Origin: Alphaproteobacteria bacterium
Lineage (GTDB): Bacteria; Pseudomonadota; Alphaproteobacteria; Paracaedibacterales; CAIULA01
Direction: 5' to 3'
Assembly: GCA_019751935.1 (NCBI GenBank)
Contig: JAIEMR010000123.1
Location: 1-18,971, forward strand
DNA: 18,971 bases
In this document: positions 1-7,144 of the stretch, one piece after another
Position numbering within the stretch: the first letter of the stretch is position 1
Layout: the number at the start of each line of letters is the position of its first letter
Notes under the pieces: model-generated
What the model saw: only the letters and a program-made list of their open reading frames with translations
What the model was told of the DNA's origin: nothing
Database searches by the model: none
Made by a program: the position numbers and the translations under genes

Positions 1-1
1 T

Positions 2-211
2 TTTCATCTTTATGAAAAGGCAGCAAAGCTAGGATATGGTCCTGCTCAATTTAATGCGGGTATTATGCTTAAAAATGGAGAAGGCACATCAGTATCTTTG
101 AAGCGTGCTTATCAGATGCTTGATTTAGCTGCTCACAACCCTGATTTGGGGGAGATGAGTCAAGATGCTGCGCATTATAGGGATCAAGTGAAAAGCCGTT
201 TGGAAAAGTAA
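2..211 (+). CDS. Sel1-repeat protein, C-terminal end (5' cut by window)
   Basis: The reading frame is open from the left edge and ends at TAA 209-211. The 69 visible residues begin with a typical Sel1-like repeat (pattern LYEKAAKLGYGPAQFNAGI, then LKRAYQMLDLAA), the helix-turn-helix TPR variant with spaced Ala, Gly and Leu. A charged tail follows (DQVKSRLEK). Sel1 proteins are helical scaffolds for protein-protein contacts, often secreted or periplasmic, and are expanded in host-associated bacteria. Because the N-terminus lies outside the window, the number of repeats and any signal peptide are unknown. The stop lies 2 nt before the next ATG, so the two genes are probably co-transcribed. Confidence 0.8.
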   Translation, partial: FHLYEKAAKLGYGPAQFNAGIMLKNGEGTSVSLKRAYQMLDLAAHNPDLGEMSQDAAHYRDQVKSRLEK

Positions 212-213
212 AT

Positions 214-1116
214 ATGAAGCAAGAAGCTCCGTATTCCTCTTCAAATTGTTTAGCTCATTTTCCGGATATATTAATTGCCTTAGCGCTTTTATCTTTTTGG
301 CTTTTTCCGGCTATTGTTGGCTATTTTTTTTGTGGAGCAAGCATATTTACAGCTTGTATCTTTAAAAGAGTTAACGAAAAAGGTCTTTTTTGGCTTTTTT
401 TATTCTTTGGGTTAATTTATTTATCTTCCCATTATTACCTGCAAACGTATGCAATAATTTTTCATGCAAGCGTAATAGTTATTGCTGTTCTTTTATACCT
501 TCAAAAATTGCCTGGTTTTTCTAATCCTCTTTATTGGAATCATGCATGCTTTTCAAAGGAGTGCAGTCCTTATTCTCAGAATTTTTGTTGGCAACTTGGT
601 GTTGTAGCGTTTCTTTTTCTGATTTTTTTTCATAAACCTGCGACCACTTTTTCCCAGTGGTTAATGATTGGATATTGGACATCAATTTGCCTGATTGCCG
701 TTATCTCTACTTTGATTATGGCGGGACTGTTGGTTGGGTACATTAAGGTCGATATTAAATTTCCTCCCACAACACTTTTTTGGTGTGTCCACAATCTTCT
801 TTTTGTCTGTATTGCAGAAGAAACATTATTTAGAGGGTACATTCAGTCGTATTTGATGAAGGCTTTTGAGCCGTTGTATGCTGGCAATTACCTAGCTCTT
901 TTAATTGCTTCAGCGGGGTTTGGCCTATTGCATTATCAAGGTGGAATAACCTATATTGTGCTCGCTTTCGTGGCAGGATTATTTTATGGCTTTTCTTATT
1001 TACAAACAGGCTGTATAGAGGCTTCTATATTGTGTCACTTTGGTTTGAATGCGTTTCATTTTCTCTTTTTTAGCTATCCTTACTACCAACCATTGCGAAA
1101 TAAAATCAGAAATTAA
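214..1116 (+). CDS. CPBP (Abi/CAAX-like) family membrane protease
   Basis: This 300-residue protein is almost entirely hydrophobic, with about eight membrane segments. The C-terminal third carries the CPBP signature: a glutamate pair with arginine (AEETLFRGY; E202, E203, R207), then FGLLH with H240, then a third motif in CHFGLNAFHF (H275, N279). In characterised family members these residues form the membrane-embedded glutamate-histidine active site of type II CAAX proteases and bacteriocin-immunity proteins. The substrate here is unknown. The gene starts 2 nt after the Sel1-repeat gene, inside its tail, which suggests translational coupling; there is no strong separate SD. A perfect 11-bp hairpin follows the stop. 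Family assignment is firm, function is not. Confidence 0.85.
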   Translation: MKQEAPYSSSNCLAHFPDILIALALLSFWLFPAIVGYFFCGASIFTACIFKRVNEKGLFWLFLFFGLIYLSSHYYLQTYAIIFHASVIVIAVLLYLQKLPGFSNPLYWNHACFSKECSPYSQNFCWQLGVVAFLFLIFFHKPATTFSQWLMIGYWTSICLIAVISTLIMAGLLVGYIKVDIKFPPTTLFWCVHNLLFVCIAEETLFRGYIQSYLMKAFEPLYAGNYLALLIASAGFGLLHYQGGITYIVLAFVAGLFYGFSYLQTGCIEASILCHFGLNAFHFLFFSYPYYQPLRNKIRN

Positions 1117-1132
1117 ACCGCAAAAGCTTCAA

Positions 1133-1170
1133 TTATAACCTGTATTTACAGGTTATAAGAAAGATTTTTT
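1133..1170 (+). terminator. Intergenic hairpin between convergent genes
   Basis: A perfect 11-bp inverted repeat (TTATAACCTGT / ACAGGTTATAA) with a 4-nt ATTT loop spans 1133-1158. A run of six T follows at 1165-1170. It lies 16 nt after the CPBP stop and directly beside the stop of the opposite-strand binding-protein gene. It is best placed to end the + strand transcript and could also act for the other strand, where the following T run is shorter. Confidence 0.65.
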
Positions 1171-2230
1171 AGCTTTTGATATTCTTTTTCTGCACAAAGA
1201 ACTTGTTGATGGCTCTTGCAAAGCTTTGATAAACACTTGGTAATTGAATTCCGCTCGCTTTAAAACGAGATTCATCCATAATTACAATATATTGTTGAGT
1301 TTGTGTGGTTTCCAAATCTTTCATTTCCTTATCTCCAGATGCTAAATCAAGAGCCATTTGCATAGCTACTTCACCTTGTTCAAAAGGAGAGGTCGCAATC
1401 GAGATTGCTGCACCATCTTCACACACAAATCCATTAATACCAATAATGGGAACAGGAGAGTTTTCAAATGCCCATTTCATAACTTCTTTAAAAGGAACAA
1501 GTTTTGGATCTGTTTTAGATCTTGTGATTTTACGATAGTTTGAAACAATCATGAAGTCCATATGCTGATCTGCTTCTAAAATTGCTTTTTTCCATTCGTC
1601 AAATGTTTCGACTAGAAAGGATTTACCAAAAATTAAGGGGGCCCAATCTTTAGATGCATGCATATTGTGATCATCAGATTGCACCACAAACGAATTGTCA
1701 CTTACGTGGGCAACTCGAATAGGGCCGTCCATGCCCCTCTCTTTTGCAAAGGCTAGGATTGCATCTTTAACACCTTTGATTGGAATTCTTTCCAGGATTC
1801 CCACTACGTTTTTGGCTTTTTCATAACCATATTTTTCAAGAGGTGCATTTATACCCGCATGAACAATATTGATTCCTGGTGTATCTTTATAAAATTGTGC
1901 GGCATATTTTTGAGCATCATCATCAACAGGTATTAGTACGTCGGGACGCACAAAATCGATGACTTTTCGGGCAATAGCTCCTGCTTTCTCTTTAAACGGT
2001 TCGTCGGGATGATTTTTAGTATCCATATAATGCCAACGAACATTCACAAAGCTTTGATCCTTAAGCACACGCTTTATTCCTTCGTTCACGTCTCTTACCC
2101 ATGAATACTCAGGGTGATAGCTATGAAGAATAAGAATAGTCTTACGTTGCATGTTAAAAAATATAAAGTAACTAAAGATTACTGTCGTTACTATAAAGGG
2201 CACTAATTTATGGATTTTAAAATTTTTCAC
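1169..2230 (-). CDS. Membrane-anchored ABC_sub_bind-type binding protein
   Basis: A 353-residue protein. A short basic N-terminus is followed by one hydrophobic segment (about residues 8-26). No clear AxA signal-peptidase site follows, so it may stay anchored with its body in the periplasm. From residue 31 it has the two-lobed type I periplasmic-binding fold typical of PF04392-like proteins (ILHSYHPEYSWVRDVNEGI, later FVRPDVLIPVDDDAQKYAA and PVPIIGING). Such domains occur as stand-alone binding proteins and as sensor domains of histidine kinases and GGDEF proteins. No ABC ATPase or permease is adjacent. Instead it sits 10 bp downstream of an SLC13-like permease, with a sensory cyclase divergent. 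Start: GTG with GAGGA 6 nt upstream; no ATG competes. The ligand cannot be read from the sequence. Confidence 0.75.
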   Translation of the reverse strand: MKNFKIHKLVPFIVTTVIFSYFIFFNMQRKTILILHSYHPEYSWVRDVNEGIKRVLKDQSFVNVRWHYMDTKNHPDEPFKEKAGAIARKVIDFVRPDVLIPVDDDAQKYAAQFYKDTPGINIVHAGINAPLEKYGYEKAKNVVGILERIPIKGVKDAILAFAKERGMDGPIRVAHVSDNSFVVQSDDHNMHASKDWAPLIFGKSFLVETFDEWKKAILEADQHMDFMIVSNYRKITRSKTDPKLVPFKEVMKWAFENSPVPIIGINGFVCEDGAAISIATSPFEQGEVAMQMALDLASGDKEMKDLETTQTQQYIVIMDESRFKASGIQLPSVYQSFARAINKFFVQKKNIKS

Positions 2231-2240
2231 TGTTTATCCT

Positions 2241-3665
2241 CTACAAACCAAGCCATTGCCAATAATAAAAAGATGCAACAATTGCTAAAATACGAACAAT
2301 ATTTACAAGCGCATTGAAAAGAAGAAATTTCCTCTCTTCAAAAGGAATGCTTTCTCCCTCAAAGCTCTCTTTCATTTCAGTATAAAAAATGCACTGATAA
2401 GGGAAAAACCACATATCAACAATCATGAGGCTGACAAAACAAGCAGACCAACAACTAACTCCGTATAAACCTGCTAAAGGGATAAAGATCGGGATCAGAA
2501 GTGCTACGGTTGCTCCTATGGGCAAGAAAAAACGCATAAGTATTGTGGATACAATCAAAAACCCATATAGAGCTTCTTGAGAAGTCCCCACTAAATAAAT
2601 AAAAGATTGTAGTTTTGTGGAAATGGTTCCTGACAAGTTAAAGTAATTGGCAATCGCAGCAATACCTACAACTGACGCCATAAAGAGCAAAAACGACCAA
2701 TCAACTTTCGTTTGAATATCTTCACGAGTTAAGACACTAAAGGAAAGCAAAACATAAGTAAGACCAAAAGCAATCCACGTCGGTGAAATCTTATGATAAG
2801 AAAAAGTAATCATTCCTAAAAAGAAAACCGCGACAGTTCCAAGGGAAAGCCATTCATCTTTTGTAACAGGTCCTAATGATTCAAGCTGATCAATAATAAG
2901 TTGTTTAGGAATTTGAATGGATTTTTTATCCCTAAAGAAAACTGAAAACAGGATTACATAAGCAACTACCATAACAGCACCCGCAACCAAGGAAGCTTGG
3001 AGCCAACCAATTAACTGAAATCGTTGTTGCTCTTGTAAAGGTAAAAGCGCAAGAATAACAAAGTTCATCAATGAAGCGCTTAAAAATATACTGCTAAATA
3101 AAGTAGTTCCAAAAAAGGAATTGGCAACTAATTTTGTTATATGCTCATTTTTAGTTTCTAGCTTCAGCATATTAATAAAACTTGTTAAAGATTTGGCTGC
3201 TAACTGTGTTCTGCTTACGATAGATGGGATGAGAGGCGTAAGAAAAGCAAAGCTTACGAAAAAGGCGGAATTAAAATAACTTCCTTTTTGAGGTAATGTT
3301 TTTAGCAAGATTAATATAAGGCGTGAAACTAATCCTGATCTGGCTATCAAAATGGTCATACATAACACGCTGAAGACCATCATAAAGGTTTCAGAGGAAA
3401 AACCAGATAAGATAATATTACTGGGGACTAGACCTAAAGAGGCGCATGAAACAATCACGAAGATGCCAGGTAAGTATTCTGGAATTATTCTAAAGATCCA
3501 CATTACTACTGCAGAAGACAGTATGGATAAGAAAATCACGACTTCCGTATCTACCGCAAAAGATGAGAACAGAAAATAGAAAGCCAGCGGGACGAACAGA
3601 GAAAGTAACCACCCAGTTCCTTCAATAAAAGAAGCTGTGTTATTTTGAGCGCTAGAAGCTTGCAT
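2241..3665 (-). CDS. SLC13/DASS-like anion permease
   Basis: A 474-residue polytopic protein with roughly 11-13 hydrophobic segments. The pattern matches SLC13/DASS and related ion-transporter permeases: two inverted halves, re-entrant regions around SASLMNFVILALLP and PIGATVALLIPIFIPLA, and the family-like stretch VDWSFLLFMASVVGIAAIA. The two canonical Ser-Asn-Thr substrate/sodium motifs are not intact (SLMN and GATVA stand in roughly their places), so the substrate may differ from typical di- or tricarboxylates. The start ATG has AAGGGG 5 nt upstream. The gene leads a two-gene operon with the binding protein 10 bp downstream, and is divergent from the cyclase gene. Superfamily assignment is good; substrate is unknown. 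Confidence 0.75.
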   Translation of the reverse strand: MQASSAQNNTASFIEGTGWLLSLFVPLAFYFLFSSFAVDTEVVIFLSILSSAVVMWIFRIIPEYLPGIFVIVSCASLGLVPSNIILSGFSSETFMMVFSVLCMTILIARSGLVSRLILILLKTLPQKGSYFNSAFFVSFAFLTPLIPSIVSRTQLAAKSLTSFINMLKLETKNEHITKLVANSFFGTTLFSSIFLSASLMNFVILALLPLQEQQRFQLIGWLQASLVAGAVMVVAYVILFSVFFRDKKSIQIPKQLIIDQLESLGPVTKDEWLSLGTVAVFFLGMITFSYHKISPTWIAFGLTYVLLSFSVLTREDIQTKVDWSFLLFMASVVGIAAIANYFNLSGTISTKLQSFIYLVGTSQEALYGFLIVSTILMRFFLPIGATVALLIPIFIPLAGLYGVSCWSACFVSLMIVDMWFFPYQCIFYTEMKESFEGESIPFEERKFLLFNALVNIVRILAIVASFYYWQWLGL

Positions 3666-3718
3666 TTAGGCCCCTTAAGTTAGAATCATTTAATTTAAAA
3701 AAACTTTTAACTAAATTA

Positions 3719-3747
3719 ATGGTAACTTGTTTTTTGTGAGAGATCAA
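3719..3747 (-). promoter_or_regulatory. Possible promoter for the SLC13-like permease operon
   Basis: On the minus strand a TTGATC -35-like hexamer (3742-3747) and a TACCAT -10-like hexamer (3719-3724) are separated by 17 nt. They lie 54 nt upstream of the permease start. Each matches the sigma-70 consensus at four of six positions, so this is a modest prediction. Confidence 0.35.
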
Positions 3748-3757
3748 TCAATTGATT
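3746..3757. promoter_or_regulatory. 12-bp perfect palindrome in divergent promoter region
   Basis: AATCAATTGATT is a perfect 12-bp palindrome in the 157-bp region between the divergent permease and cyclase genes. It overlaps the predicted -35 of the permease operon. It could be an operator shared by both directions, but AT-rich palindromes of this size also arise by chance. Confidence 0.35.
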
Positions 3758-3776
3758 AACTCTTTGTAAACTCTTT

Positions 3777-3783
3777 AGGAGGT
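3777..3783 (+). promoter_or_regulatory. Orphan Shine-Dalgarno AGGAGGT upstream of cyclase
   Basis: A full-strength AGGAGGT lies 39 nt before the cyclase ATG, too far to serve it. The cyclase frame has TAA at 3808-3810, so no in-frame start can use it. Near it are a 4-codon TTG frame (3787-3801) and an ATT frame (3786-3830) that would end just past the cyclase ATG. The cyclase ATG itself has only TAAGG at 3808-3812. Confidence 0.4.
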
Positions 3784-3822
3784 ATATTGAATCAAGATTG
3801 ATTTTTCTAAGGCATTGCTCTG

Positions 3823-5991
3823 ATGGTTAATGTGTTTGCATATATTCATAGGATATTTTTAAGAAGACAGCTTAGATTTGATGTTTTGACTAGCTTCTTT
3901 GTTCTTCAAATCATTACAGCTATCTCAATAATGTTTTACATGTACAGCGCCAATAAGGAAACGCTCATCGATTTTTCTGATAAAATGATGGAGGATCTGA
4001 GTGATACCAAAATTGATACAATTAATAACCATTTTAAAGGTGCTCAGAATTCAGTTGCACTGGGGTCTTATCTTATCAATCGTCCGCAAGATGTAGATAT
4101 AAGCAATAAGAAATTAGTGGAATACATGATTGGAACTGTTAAGCAATATCCTTATTTAGAAAGCGTATTTATTGGTATAGAAACTGGACGTTTTATGCAA
4201 GTTAAGATATTAGGAGAGGGATCTACTTACAGATCTTTAACAACAAAGCTTCTTCCAAAAAATGCAACCATTGCTGTTAGAGTCCTTGATCGTGGTGAGA
4301 ATCGTAAGGAAGAGACCTGGTATTATCTGAATCAAGAAGGAAAGGTATTAGAGCAAGAGAAATTACCTGATTTTGAGATCACCTTCGATCACCGCGTGCG
4401 TGAGTGGTATAATAAATCAATGCAAATGGAAGCCCAAATTTGGACTGATATTTATATTTTTAGTACCTCAAAACTTCCAGGAGTTGCTACTGCGCATCCA
4501 TTGCAAGATGAAAAGGGGAAATATATCGGAGCAATTGGCGCAGATATTCCTTTAGTAAGTTTATCTGGAATCTTAAAGAATAACTCAGTTAAAGGTCTTG
4601 CAATCATTATCAATAAAAAAGGCGAGGTTATTGCGCATCCAACAGAAAAAACCACGGCAAAAGTTGTGAATACTGCTGAGACGCAGCTAGTAACTTTAGA
4701 AGATCTTGGGGACAAAGTTTCTTTCCACGGCTATAGAAATTTTGTGTCTACGCAGCAGCATCGTTTCATTTTTGACTATGACAATCGTCAATATATAGCG
4801 ACCTATAAAGAATTTGATCAGTCATTTTTTAAGAATTGGATATTTACAGTCATAACTCCTATGGATGTATTTATTGGAAAGGTTAAAACAACCCAAGAAA
4901 AGTGTTTATTAATTTCATTGAGTATTCTTTTTCTATCAATCTTTGTTGTTGCATTGATTGCTCATCGTATTGCAAAACCGATTAATGCTCTTGCGGATCA
5001 AGCTAATCGGATTACAAATTTTGACTTAAGTGAGGTTGATGAAGTAAAATCAGGGATTTTAGAAATCCAAAAACTTCAGTCCTCTATTTCGCGGATGCGC
5101 CATAGTTTATCTTCTTTTGGTAAATTTGTTCCCAAGGCTCTCGTTCGAAAATTGATAGATAAGGGAATAGATGTAAAAGTAGGGGGCAAAATGAAAAATG
5201 TTACCTTGCTTTTTACCGATATTGCAGGCTTTACAACTATTTCTGAAACTTATCCTGCCGACAAATTGATGAATCATTTATCTGATTATTTTGATGAAAT
5301 GACTCAAATAATCATTGATCAAACTGGTACGGTTGATAAATACATTGGTGATGCAATTATGTCTTTCTGGGGAGCACCTGGAAATGATAAAGATCATGCG
5401 CTGCATGCGTGTAAAGCAGCTCTTCTTTGCCAAAGACGTCTTCTTGATCTTAACCGTAAATGGGGCTTTGAAAAGAAACCAATATTGTTTACTCGTATGG
5501 GACTTCATACAGGTGACGTTATTGTTGGAAATCTTGGATCAACTGAAAGGTTAAACTATACTGCTATTGGGGATTCAGTGAACTTAGCTGCTAGATTAGA
5601 AGGTGTTAACAAAAATTACGGCTCATGTATCATCATCAGTCAAGCTACATATAAACAGATTCAAGATTATGCGGTCGTAAGACCATTAGATGTGGTTGCT
5701 GTAAAAGGAAAAAATGAAGGTATTAAAATCTTTGAATTGATAGCTTTGCAAAACACGGATCCTTTATTATTGCCAACAAACGAACAGCTCAAATTTGCTG
5801 AACAGTTTGCTCGCGGCTTTACTTTATATCTAGAGCAGCGTTGGGATGAGGCGATTGAAGCTTTTAAAGATATGCAGCTCCGTTATCCAGAAGATATGCC
5901 TTGTGCTCTTTACATTGAAAGATGCGAGGCTTATAAAAAGACGCCTCCAGGTGCAGACTGGGATGGGGTGAATCACTTACATAGTAAGTAG
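3823..5991 (+). CDS. Receptor adenylate cyclase: sensor-HAMP-class III cyclase
   Basis: A 722-residue inner-membrane receptor expected to make cAMP. Order: TM1 (about 21-41), a large double-Cache-like periplasmic sensor (about 45-350), TM2 (about 361-380), HAMP (381-430), catalytic domain (about 455-640), and a helical TPR-like tail (about 655-722) ending in the PPGADWDGV motif often seen after such cyclases. Catalytic residues are present: metal-binding D466 (LFTDIAGF) and D510 (DKYIGDAIMSF), purine-selecting K506 and T580, transition-state N587 and R591 (GDSVNLAARLEG). Thr at the 580 position fits class IIIb and, with Lys506, supports ATP rather than GTP as substrate. The gene is divergent from the permease/binding-protein operon, suggesting a shared stimulus (inference). 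No cAMP receptor is visible. A hairpin follows the stop. Confidence 0.9.
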   Translation: MVNVFAYIHRIFLRRQLRFDVLTSFFVLQIITAISIMFYMYSANKETLIDFSDKMMEDLSDTKIDTINNHFKGAQNSVALGSYLINRPQDVDISNKKLVEYMIGTVKQYPYLESVFIGIETGRFMQVKILGEGSTYRSLTTKLLPKNATIAVRVLDRGENRKEETWYYLNQEGKVLEQEKLPDFEITFDHRVREWYNKSMQMEAQIWTDIYIFSTSKLPGVATAHPLQDEKGKYIGAIGADIPLVSLSGILKNNSVKGLAIIINKKGEVIAHPTEKTTAKVVNTAETQLVTLEDLGDKVSFHGYRNFVSTQQHRFIFDYDNRQYIATYKEFDQSFFKNWIFTVITPMDVFIGKVKTTQEKCLLISLSILFLSIFVVALIAHRIAKPINALADQANRITNFDLSEVDEVKSGILEIQKLQSSISRMRHSLSSFGKFVPKALVRKLIDKGIDVKVGGKMKNVTLLFTDIAGFTTISETYPADKLMNHLSDYFDEMTQIIIDQTGTVDKYIGDAIMSFWGAPGNDKDHALHACKAALLCQRRLLDLNRKWGFEKKPILFTRMGLHTGDVIVGNLGSTERLNYTAIGDSVNLAARLEGVNKNYGSCIIISQATYKQIQDYAVVRPLDVVAVKGKNEGIKIFELIALQNTDPLLLPTNEQLKFAEQFARGFTLYLEQRWDEAIEAFKDMQLRYPEDMPCALYIERCEAYKKTPPGADWDGVNHLHSK

Positions 5992-6006
5992 AAAATTCCA
6001 CTTCTG

Positions 6007-6052
6007 TTAAAGGCTAATCTTTATATGATATAAGTGATAGATAAGCCTTTAA
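6007..6052 (+). terminator. Long hairpin after cyclase gene
   Basis: Two 14-nt arms (TTAAAGGCTAATCT at 6007-6020 and AGATAAGCCTTTAA at 6039-6052) pair with one mismatch. The loop can itself form TTATA/TATAA. It begins 15 nt after the cyclase stop. The T run after it is poor (TCTTTG), so it may act as a weak terminator or an mRNA 3'-end stabiliser. Confidence 0.45.
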
Positions 6053-6096
6053 TCTTTGATGCATAGTAGGACCAGTATAAAATGATTATGCATTTT

Positions 6097-6180
6097 TCGT
6101 CATGGCGAGCAACGCAGTTGCGAGGCCATTCAGAAAATACGCTGAATCACCACAGCTCCTACGGAGCTTCGTGATGACGA
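6097..6180. repeat. Palindromic repeat with cloverleaf-like fold
   Basis: This 84-bp block is distinctly more GC-rich than its surroundings. A 7-bp outer stem (TCGTCAT 6097-6103 / ATGACGA 6174-6180) encloses three hairpins: GCAAC-GCA-GTTGC (6109-6121), ATTCAG / CTGAAT (6128-6133 / 6142-6147) and AGCTCC-TAC-GGAGCT (6154-6168). The CGTCATGGCGAG...ATGACG ends resemble the dispersed palindromic elements common in intracellular alphaproteobacteria and other bacteria. It lies between two co-directional genes. No second copy is visible in this window. Confidence 0.65.
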
Positions 6181-6215
6181 TGATCGTTATCTCTTTATAG
6201 AGGTTAGCTATATCG

Positions 6216-6806
6216 ATGGATACTCAAAAAAAGTTTCAGGATCTTTTAAACGATATTAGGGCTTGCAAGCTTTGTGAGGAATTTTTGCCTTTAGGAACAA
6301 GACCCGTTGTTAGAGCAAAGCCTAGCTGTCGATTGCTTGTTATTGGGCAAGCCCCAGGAAACAAAGTTCATCAAACAGGAATTCCATTTAACGATCCAAG
6401 TGGTGATCGGCTTAGATCTTGGTTAAATATTGATCGTGAGACTTTTTATGATGATAGTCGCATAGCCATTATCCCTATGGGGTTTTGTTATCCAGGAAAA
6501 AACCTAAAAGGTGGTGATAATCCTCCCAGATCAGAGTGTGCCTTGCATTGGCATAAGAAGATAATGGAGAAGCTTCCCGCCATTGAGCTGACCCTTTTGG
6601 TTGGGCGATACTCACAGCTTTATTATTTAGGGAAAAAAGCCAAAAGATCGGGAACAGAAACAATTATGGCGTGGAGAGAGTACGTGCCCAAGTTTCTTCC
6701 CTTGCCTCATCCTAGTTGGCGCAATAATGCGTGGCTTAGAAAAAACCCATGGTTTGAAAGGGAAATTTTACCTTATTTGCGTAAACGGGTTGATGAGCTT
6801 CTTTAA
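6216..6806 (+). CDS. Uracil-DNA glycosylase superfamily protein (Fe-S type)
   Basis: A 196-residue member of the uracil-DNA glycosylase fold, which removes uracil or deaminated bases to start base-excision repair. It has the N-terminal active-site motif GQAPG (45-49) followed by H52, GIPFNDPSGDRL, and the C-terminal HPS loop (H165-P166-S167, then RNNAWL). Four cysteines (C17, C20, C91, C108) have spacing like the Fe-S ligands of family 4 enzymes. Motif A differs from classical family 1. The ATG has AGAGGT 11 nt upstream. The stop overlaps the stop of the convergent chaB gene through TTAA. Exact UDG family and base preference are uncertain. Confidence 0.8.
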   Translation: MDTQKKFQDLLNDIRACKLCEEFLPLGTRPVVRAKPSCRLLVIGQAPGNKVHQTGIPFNDPSGDRLRSWLNIDRETFYDDSRIAIIPMGFCYPGKNLKGGDNPPRSECALHWHKKIMEKLPAIELTLLVGRYSQLYYLGKKAKRSGTETIMAWREYVPKFLPLPHPSWRNNAWLRKNPWFEREILPYLRKRVDELL

Positions 6807-7039
6807 GGAGTTTTGCTTTTCTCTACCCACTTATCATCCTTCTTTCTATATTTCTGTTTAACGGCAGCCCAAGCAACTTTGTGAGATACTTGCTCTCTTG
6901 TTTCTGACGTTCTTCTGTTAGAAGGTTTTTTGTATTCTTCGAAGGCAGAATTAAAGGTTGCTTTATAAATATCTTGAGCATGGTGTGGTAAATTATTTGT
7001 AACTGAATCGGGAAGATCAACATTGCTTGCGTATGGCAT
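6803..7039 (-). CDS. chaB: ChaB family protein
   Basis: A 78-residue protein closely matching ChaB: MPYASNVDLPDSV, NNLPHHAQDIYKATFNSAFEEY, then HKVAWAAVKQKY. ChaB was named as a regulator of the ChaA cation/proton antiporter, but its mechanism is poorly known and no chaA is visible here. The frame extends upstream to 7084, but the ATG at 7039 is preceded by a perfect AGGAGG 5 nt away, and family homology begins at this Met. Its stop overlaps the stop of the convergent UDG-like gene. A strong terminator ends only about 12-15 nt before its SD, so it needs read-through or a regulated terminator to be expressed. Confidence 0.85.
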   Translation of the reverse strand: MPYASNVDLPDSVTNNLPHHAQDIYKATFNSAFEEYKKPSNRRTSETREQVSHKVAWAAVKQKYRKKDDKWVEKSKTP

Positions 7040-7044
7040 TTCTT

Positions 7045-7050
7045 CCTCCT
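7045..7050 (-). promoter_or_regulatory. Ribosome binding site fixing the chaB start
   Basis: AGGAGG on the minus strand lies 5 nt before the ATG at 7039. It decides against the 15-residue longer form starting at 7084, which would begin inside the terminator hairpin. Confidence 0.8.
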
Positions 7051-7099
7051 GTGATAAAAAAACTAAAAAGAGCACAGATGCCAAAAGGCATCCATGCTC
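7051..7099 (-). terminator. Rho-independent terminator between exported-protein gene and chaB
   Basis: On the minus strand a hairpin spans 7099-7070: outer 5-bp stem GAGCA/TGCTC, a 2x2 internal loop, inner 6-bp stem GATGCC/GGCATC and a 4-nt loop. It is followed directly by a T-rich tract (TTTTTAG then seven T) at 7069-7056. It lies about 45 nt after the stop of the small exported-protein gene. Confidence 0.85.
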
Positions 7100-7144
7100 A
7101 GTAAAAGTTAAGTTTTTATTCTTTTTCTTTTCCTTTTCGGCTTC

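Noticed and set aside
5278..5554. Overlapping ORFs on both strands inside the cyclase catalytic domain
   Set aside because: They are shadows of the conserved cyclase frame, without an SD or recognisable protein features.
6097..6180. Cloverleaf-like fold considered as a tRNA gene
   Set aside because: It has a 7-bp outer stem and three hairpins, but no T-arm GTTC motif, no 7-nt anticodon loop and the wrong loop sizes (3, 8 and 3 nt). A palindromic repeat is the better reading.
7040..7084. Longer chaB start
   Set aside because: It would begin within the terminator hairpin and place the perfect AGGAGG inside the coding region; ChaB homology starts at 7039.
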